From: Kitasatospora purpeofusca
GTDB taxonomy: Bacteria > Actinomycetota > Actinomycetes > Streptomycetales > Streptomycetaceae
Direction: 5' to 3'
DNA: 64,000 bases
Assembly (NCBI RefSeq): GCF_000718025.1
Contig: NZ_JODS01000024.1
Location: forward strand, 1 to 64,000
In this document: positions 60,190 through 64,000 of the stretch, piece after piece
Numbering within the stretch: position 1 is the first letter of the stretch
Layout of the letters: every line of letters begins with the position of its first letter
Program-made: the position numbers and the translations under genes
The notes under the pieces: model-generated
Told to the model about the DNA's origin: nothing
Seen by the model: the letters and a program-made list of their open reading frames with translations, nothing else
The model's database searches: none

Positions 60190-61296
60190 TCAGCCCGCGT
60201 GGCCGCCCGGCGGTCGGCGGTCGGCGGGGCGGGCCGGGGGGATGACCGGGGCCCGGAAGTCGCGCGGGCCGCTCCACAGCGCCGGGACGGCGTCGCTGCG
60301 GCGGGCCAGCTCGTAGGCCAGCGGCTCGTAGTTCACCCGCCACCCCTGGAAGTGCGGCCAGGCCTCGTGGGCCGGCCGTTCGTGCGGGAACCCGGCGGCG
60401 GCGATCAGGGCGACGGCCGCGTCGAACTCGGTGTAGCTGAGGCGGATCGCGGCGTCCGGGGCCGGGTCGGGGTCGAAGTCGACCCGCATCGAGCGCCCGA
60501 TGTCGCGCAGCGCGGTGAACCCGGCCCGGAGCACCAACCGGGCCTCGGGCGGGGCGGTGCGCGGGCAGATCGCCAGGTGGACGGCGGCGGCGTCCATGAC
60601 GGCGATCAGTCCGACCACCCAGCTGCGGTTGGGCTGCGGGGAGCGGAAGGAGATCAGCACCGGGTAGTTGGAGTGGCTCTCGCCGAGGTCGGCGGCGAGG
60701 CGCTCCCAGTCCCGGTAGAGCTGGGGGAGGGCGGTCTCGGTGTCCACCAGGGACTGCCGGGCGAGCAGTTCCGGGCCCCAGGCGGGCTCGCCGGCCCGGG
60801 ACTGGAGCAGGGTCACCTCCAGTTCGCGGCGGTTGTAGGCGGCGTAGAGGGTGGGCAGGTAGGCGATCTGCAGGGCGATCACCAGGGGGCCGCTGGAGGC
60901 GGCGATGAAGTCGATCACGGAGAGGTGGAGCCGGTCGCCGCTGGCGAAGCCGAGGGTGAAGAGGCTGGAGCCGGCCTCGCGGAAGGAGATCGACCAGTTC
61001 AGCCCCGAGGTGCCGTGCAGTATCAGCGTGTAGGAGATCAGCATCCCGCCGAGCCAGACGGCGAGCATGCCGGTCAGCATCAGCGGCGCCAGCCAGGTCT
61101 GGGCCCGGTCCTGCGCGCGGTAGGTGCCGAACGGCGCGGCGGTCAGCCGCAGCACGGTGCGCAGGGCCCGCCAGAGGCCGTGCACCAGGGAGCTGTACAG
61201 GCCGCGCGGGACGACGAGCGTGCGCAGGATGCTGCCGATGGTGAGCAGCAGGAGCAGCACGCCGGCGACGGTGTGGATCAACCTCATGGCGCTCAT
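60190..61296 (-). CDS. Ion-channel-like membrane protein
   Basis: 368 residues. Four hydrophobic segments lie in the first 150 residues (VAGVLLLLLTIGSILRTLVV, LAPLMLTGMLAVWLGGMLISYTLIL, the pore-loop-like SLFTLGFASGDRL, then FIAASSGPLVIALQIAYLPTLYAAY). A cytoplasmic domain of about 200 residues follows. TLGFASGD between the helices recalls the K+-channel filter region (T-x-G-[YF]-G-D) but has two extra residues, so selectivity is uncertain. ATG 61296 is preferred over 61287. No operon partners. Confidence 0.78.
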   Translation of the reverse strand: MSAMRLIHTVAGVLLLLLTIGSILRTLVVPRGLYSSLVHGLWRALRTVLRLTAAPFGTYRAQDRAQTWLAPLMLTGMLAVWLGGMLISYTLILHGTSGLNWSISFREAGSSLFTLGFASGDRLHLSVIDFIAASSGPLVIALQIAYLPTLYAAYNRRELEVTLLQSRAGEPAWGPELLARQSLVDTETALPQLYRDWERLAADLGESHSNYPVLISFRSPQPNRSWVVGLIAVMDAAAVHLAICPRTAPPEARLVLRAGFTALRDIGRSMRVDFDPDPAPDAAIRLSYTEFDAAVALIAAAGFPHERPAHEAWPHFQGWRVNYEPLAYELARRSDAVPALWSGPRDFRAPVIPPARPADRRPPGGHAG

Positions 61297-61342
61297 TGTG
61301 ACGTCCCGTCGGGATTGACACGGCACCGCCGTCGGCTGAATG

Positions 61343-61362
61343 CTGAGCAAGCGCTTAGTCAG
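61343..61362. promoter_or_regulatory. Inverted repeat upstream of phosphotransferase-ACAD operon
   Basis: CTGA-GC-AAGC-GCTT-AG-TCAG, symmetrical except for the two inner GC/AG bases, 80 bp before the GTG start. AAGCGCTT-centred sites are typical of TetR-type regulators of acyl-CoA metabolism. Variants of GCTTGGTC recur three times just downstream (61364-61404). Confidence 0.5.
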
Positions 61363-61441
61363 GGCTTGGTCGGCGCTCGGCCGACGCTTGGTCAGTGCTT
61401 GGTCGTCGACGACGCGGTCGGCGGACGAAGGGAGAGTGCCC

Positions 61442-62566
61442 GTGCCGGAGAGCAGGTCGGACAGCACACCGGAGAGCACACCGGACGGTCGGTCGGACAG
61501 CACACCGGAGCCCGGTTCGGGGCCCGGTTCGGAGCCCCGTTCGGAGCCCCCGCAGGGGCTGGACCTGGAGCGATTGCGCGCCCACATGGAGCGCGCCCTG
61601 CCCGGGACGGTGGCCGGTCCGCTGCGGGCGCGGCTGATCGAGGGCGGCCGCTCCAACCTCAGCTACCGGCTCACCGACGGCGTCAACGACTGGGTGCTGC
61701 GGCGGCCGCCGCTCGGGCACGTGCTCGCCACCGCGCACGACATGGGCCGCGAGTACCGGGTGATGACGGCGCTGCGCGGCACCGGGGTGCCGGTGCCGGA
61801 GACGGTCCACCTGGATCCGGGCACGGAGGTGCTCGGCGCGCCCTGGTACCTGATGGCCTTCGTGCCCGGCGTCGTGCACCGGGACGCCGAGGTCTTCGGC
61901 GCGCTCGGGGAGGCTCGCGTGCGGGCGGTCGGCGAGGCCCTGGTGGACACCCTCGCGACCCTGCACCGGATCGACCCGGCGGCGGTCGGGCTGGCCGGCT
62001 TCGGCCGCCCCGACGGCTACCTGGAGCGGCAACTGCGCCGCTGGTCCACGCAGTTGGAGGCATCGCGGAGCCGCGACCTGCCCGGCGTCGAGCGGCTGCA
62101 CGAGCTGCTCACCGCCCGGCGGCCGGCCTCCCCGGCCCCGGCGCTGGTGCACGGGGACTACCGGCTCGACAACGTGCTGCTCCAGGAGCGCGCCGGGCGG
62201 GACGTCATCGGCGCAGTCCTGGACTGGGAGATGTCCACCCTCGGCGATCCGCTGACCGACGTCGGACTGCTGGTGATGTACACCGAACTGGCCGGTGTCG
62301 GCGGCGGGCTCGTCCCGGCCGCCGCCACCGCGCCCGGCTTTCCGCGCAGCGCCGAGCTCGTCGACCGCTACGCCCGGTCCACCGGACGCGACGCCGCCGA
62401 GCTGGACTGGTACGTGGCGTTCGCCGCCTACAAGCTCGCCGTCGTCGCCGAGGGCATCCACTACCGGTTCCGCCAGGGCCGCACCCTCGGCGCCGGTTTC
62501 GAACGGGCGGGCACGGCGGCGCCCGTCCTGATCGAGCACGGCCTCACCACGCTGAAGGGACACTGA
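61442..62566 (+). CDS. Phosphotransferase (APH/ChoK fold), acyl-CoA-dehydrogenase-associated
   Basis: 374 residues. After a Ser/Pro/Glu-rich N-terminus comes an ACAD10-type kinase fold: RLIEGGRSNLSYRLTDG, VLRRPPLGHVLATAHDMGREYRVM, catalytic ALVHGDYRLDNVLL (Brenner HGDxxxxN) and metal-binding VLDWEMSTLGDPLTDVG. Homologues fused to or adjacent to acyl-CoA dehydrogenases phosphorylate hydroxyacyl substrates (as in ACAD10/11-type 4-hydroxy-acid degradation, established). GTG 61442 has GGGAGA six bases upstream. The acyl-CoA dehydrogenase starts four bases after its stop. Confidence 0.9.
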   Translation: MPESRSDSTPESTPDGRSDSTPEPGSGPGSEPRSEPPQGLDLERLRAHMERALPGTVAGPLRARLIEGGRSNLSYRLTDGVNDWVLRRPPLGHVLATAHDMGREYRVMTALRGTGVPVPETVHLDPGTEVLGAPWYLMAFVPGVVHRDAEVFGALGEARVRAVGEALVDTLATLHRIDPAAVGLAGFGRPDGYLERQLRRWSTQLEASRSRDLPGVERLHELLTARRPASPAPALVHGDYRLDNVLLQERAGRDVIGAVLDWEMSTLGDPLTDVGLLVMYTELAGVGGGLVPAAATAPGFPRSAELVDRYARSTGRDAAELDWYVAFAAYKLAVVAEGIHYRFRQGRTLGAGFERAGTAAPVLIEHGLTTLKGH

Positions 62567-62569
62567 CCG

Positions 62570-63781
62570 ATGGACTTCTCCTACGACCGCCGCACCCTCG
62601 AACTCCGCGAACGGCTGGAGGAGTTCATGGACCGGCACGTGTACCCGGCCGAACCGGTGCTGGCCGCCCAGCTCGCCGACCCGGCCCGGCCGCGCTGGGA
62701 GATCCCGCCGGTGGTCGCCGACCTGCGGGTGGAGGCGCGCAAGCAGGGCCTGTGGAACCTCTTCCTGCCCGGCGAGCACGGCGCCGGACTCACCAACCTC
62801 CAGTACGCGCCGCTCGCCGAGATCACCGGCCGCAGCCCGCACCTCGCCCCGCCGGCCCTCAACTGCGCCGCCCCCGACACCGGGAACATGGAGCTGCTGG
62901 CCGGGTTCGGCACCGCCGAGCAGCGTGAACGCTGGCTGGAACCGCTGCTGGACGCCCGGATCCGGTCCGCCTTCGCGATGACCGAACCCGAGGTCGCCTC
63001 CTCCGACGCCGCCAACATCGCCACCCGGATCGTGCGCGACGGCGACGAGTACGTGGTCGACGGCCGCAAGTGGTACATCAGCGGCGCGATGAACCCGGAC
63101 TGCCGCCTCCTGATCGTGATGGGCAAGACCGACCCCGCCGCCGAGCCGCACCGGCAGCAGAGCATGGTCCTGGTGCCGCGCGACACCCCCGGTGTCACCG
63201 TGCGGCGCGGGATGACCGTCTTCGGCTACGACGACGCCGACCACGGCGGCCACGCCGAGGTCACCTTCGAGGGTGTCCGGGTCCCGGCCGGGAACCTGCT
63301 CGGCGAGGAGGGCGCCGGCTTCGCCATCGCCCAGGCCCGCCTCGGCCCCGGCCGGATCCACCACTGCATGCGCGCCATCGGCATCGCCGAGCGGGCGCTC
63401 GAACTGACCTGCCGGCGCGTCCTGGACCGCACCGCCTTCGGCGGACCGCTCGCCGACCAGGGCGTCGTCCAGGACTGGATCGCCGAATCCCGGGTGCGGA
63501 TCGAGCAGTTGAGGCTGCTGGTGCTGAAGACCGCCTGGCTGATGGACACCGTCGGCAACCGCGGCGCGCACACCGAGATCCAGGCCATCAAGATCGCCAC
63601 GCCGCGCACCGTCGAATGGATCCTGGACAAGGCCGTCCAGGCCCACGGTGCGGCCGGCGTCAGCCAGGACACCCCGCTCGCGGCCCTCTGGGCGTTCAAC
63701 CGCACGATCAGGATCGCCGACGGCCCGGACGAGGTGCACAAGCGCTCGCTCGCCCGGCGCGAGCTGCGCCGCTACCGCTGA
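62570..63781 (+). CDS. Acyl-CoA dehydrogenase (ACAD10/11-like)
   Basis: 403 residues, FAD-dependent. The N-terminal helical domain has ARKQGLWNLFLPGEHGAGLTNLQYAPLAEITGRS. The FAD/substrate motif is FAMTEPEVASSDAANI, and DGRKWYISGAMNPDCRLLIVMGKTD is characteristic of the ACAD10/11 branch. The C-terminal domain has GPGRIHHCMRAIGIAERALELTCRRVLDRTAFGGPLADQG and QAHGAAGVSQDTPLAALWAFNRTIRIADGPDEVHKRSLARRE. It is co-transcribed with the kinase. Together they may degrade hydroxylated fatty acids by phosphorylation, elimination and beta-oxidation (inferred). The stop codon lies in a 20-bp tandem repeat. Confidence 0.94.
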   Translation: MDFSYDRRTLELRERLEEFMDRHVYPAEPVLAAQLADPARPRWEIPPVVADLRVEARKQGLWNLFLPGEHGAGLTNLQYAPLAEITGRSPHLAPPALNCAAPDTGNMELLAGFGTAEQRERWLEPLLDARIRSAFAMTEPEVASSDAANIATRIVRDGDEYVVDGRKWYISGAMNPDCRLLIVMGKTDPAAEPHRQQSMVLVPRDTPGVTVRRGMTVFGYDDADHGGHAEVTFEGVRVPAGNLLGEEGAGFAIAQARLGPGRIHHCMRAIGIAERALELTCRRVLDRTAFGGPLADQGVVQDWIAESRVRIEQLRLLVLKTAWLMDTVGNRGAHTEIQAIKIATPRTVEWILDKAVQAHGAAGVSQDTPLAALWAFNRTIRIADGPDEVHKRSLARRELRRYR

Positions 63782-63830
63782 CGCCCCGCCGCTGCCGCTG
63801 ATGCCCCGCCGCTGCCGCTGATGCCCCGCC
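63771..63830. repeat. 20-bp tandem repeat over the ACAD stop
   Basis: Three 20-mers of consensus GCTGCCGCTGATGCCCCGCC. The first (63771-63790, two changes) contains the last two codons and TGA of the acyl-CoA dehydrogenase; the second and third are identical and carry copies of that TGA. Confidence 0.9.
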
Positions 63831-63925
63831 ACCGTCCCTCCGGTACGCCCGCCCGGGTCACCACCAGGTAGTACCCGGGTATGACCCGGCGGGTTGGCTC
63901 CGCGGTATGACGTCCACGCACCGAC

Positions 63926-63954
63926 CCGGCCCGTACTGTCGCCGTACGGGCCGG
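63926..63954. terminator. 11-bp perfect inverted repeat before next gene
   Basis: CCGGCCCGTAC-TGTCGCC-GTACGGGCCGG, 145 bases after the ACAD stop and about 40 bases before the ATG at 63996. It could be a terminator or, because GTAC half-sites flank a 7-bp spacer, an operator for the next gene. Confidence 0.45.
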
Positions 63955-63995
63955 CCGACGGACGGCGGGCCGCACGGTACGGGGAGTTGGGGAGC

Positions 63996-64000
63996 ATGCG
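63996..64000 (+). CDS. Start of the next gene (truncated by window end)
   Basis: ATG at 63996 preceded by GGGGAG repeated twice (GGGGAGTTGGGGAGC), a good ribosome site. Only five bases of the gene are in the window, so nothing can be said of its product. Confidence 0.35.

Overview
This 64 kb window is very GC-rich with strong third-position GC bias. It has abundant GTG and some TTG starts, many leaderless-type promoters (TANNNT six or seven bases before the start codon), actinobacterial families (DevR/DevS, F420-type PPOX, DUF6230/DUF6114, MmyB-type regulators) and an extracellular/lipoprotein repertoire typical of a Streptomyces- or Kitasatospora-like member of the Streptomycetaceae. I see no tRNA, rRNA, CRISPR array, integrase or intact transposon.

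Layout. 1-9.8 kb: the tail of an upstream gene, a dienelactone-hydrolase-like protein lacking its nucleophile, a small conserved protein, a large ATP-binding LuxR (LAL) regulator, then a class II lanthipeptide synthetase (LanM) with a cysteine-free 63-residue candidate precursor and a nearby methyltransferase, all on the minus strand. 9.9-23.9 kb: a region resembling the mycobacterial DosR (DevR) / Streptomyces OsdR dormancy regulon: an HPF-like ribosome hibernation factor, two PPOX-fold proteins, a stand-alone cytochrome c oxidase subunit I, a DevR-like response regulator, a DevS-like GAF sensor kinase, a tandem universal stress protein and an Acg-type nitroreductase. Six promoters here, and one upstream of a flavohaemoglobin at 45.7 kb, carry the palindrome GGGNC-N4-GRCCC, close to the DosR box. 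A lower-GC patch near 16.3-17.1 kb and a decayed SDR fragment interrupt this block.

23.9-31 kb: a lipoprotein, a translationally coupled copper-export operon (small membrane protein, CopA ATPase, PCuAC-like protein) and a secreted LTD/EEP nuclease. 31-45.5 kb: an F420-type PPOX protein, CcdA, a D-Ala-D-Ala carboxypeptidase, an MFS transporter preceded by a six-codon leaderless uORF and an SD-hiding hairpin, an epoxide hydrolase, a MoxR/VWA pair, a secreted-protein/TetR/DUF6230/DUF6114 cluster with a perfect TetR-type operator, and a divergent alcohol dehydrogenase/XRE pair. 45.5-64 kb: flavohaemoglobin, SBP56, a lipase-like hydrolase, methyltransferase and spermidine-synthase-like proteins, an AraC regulator, a three-gene lipoprotein/metallopeptidase operon, DedA, a Gfo/Idh oxidoreductase, DUF2199, AraC plus VOC protein, an ion-channel-like protein, and a phosphotransferase/acyl-CoA dehydrogenase pair.

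Two genome-wide habits stand out. Short tandem repeats (8-25 bp) cluster at gene ends, several straddling stop codons so that the stop is duplicated. Hexamer or 18-mer microsatellites lengthen Gly/Ser/Ala/Thr-rich linkers inside coding genes (LanM, LuxR, XRE, DUF6114). Many genes end in long perfect GC-rich hairpins, the longest with a 21-bp stem.
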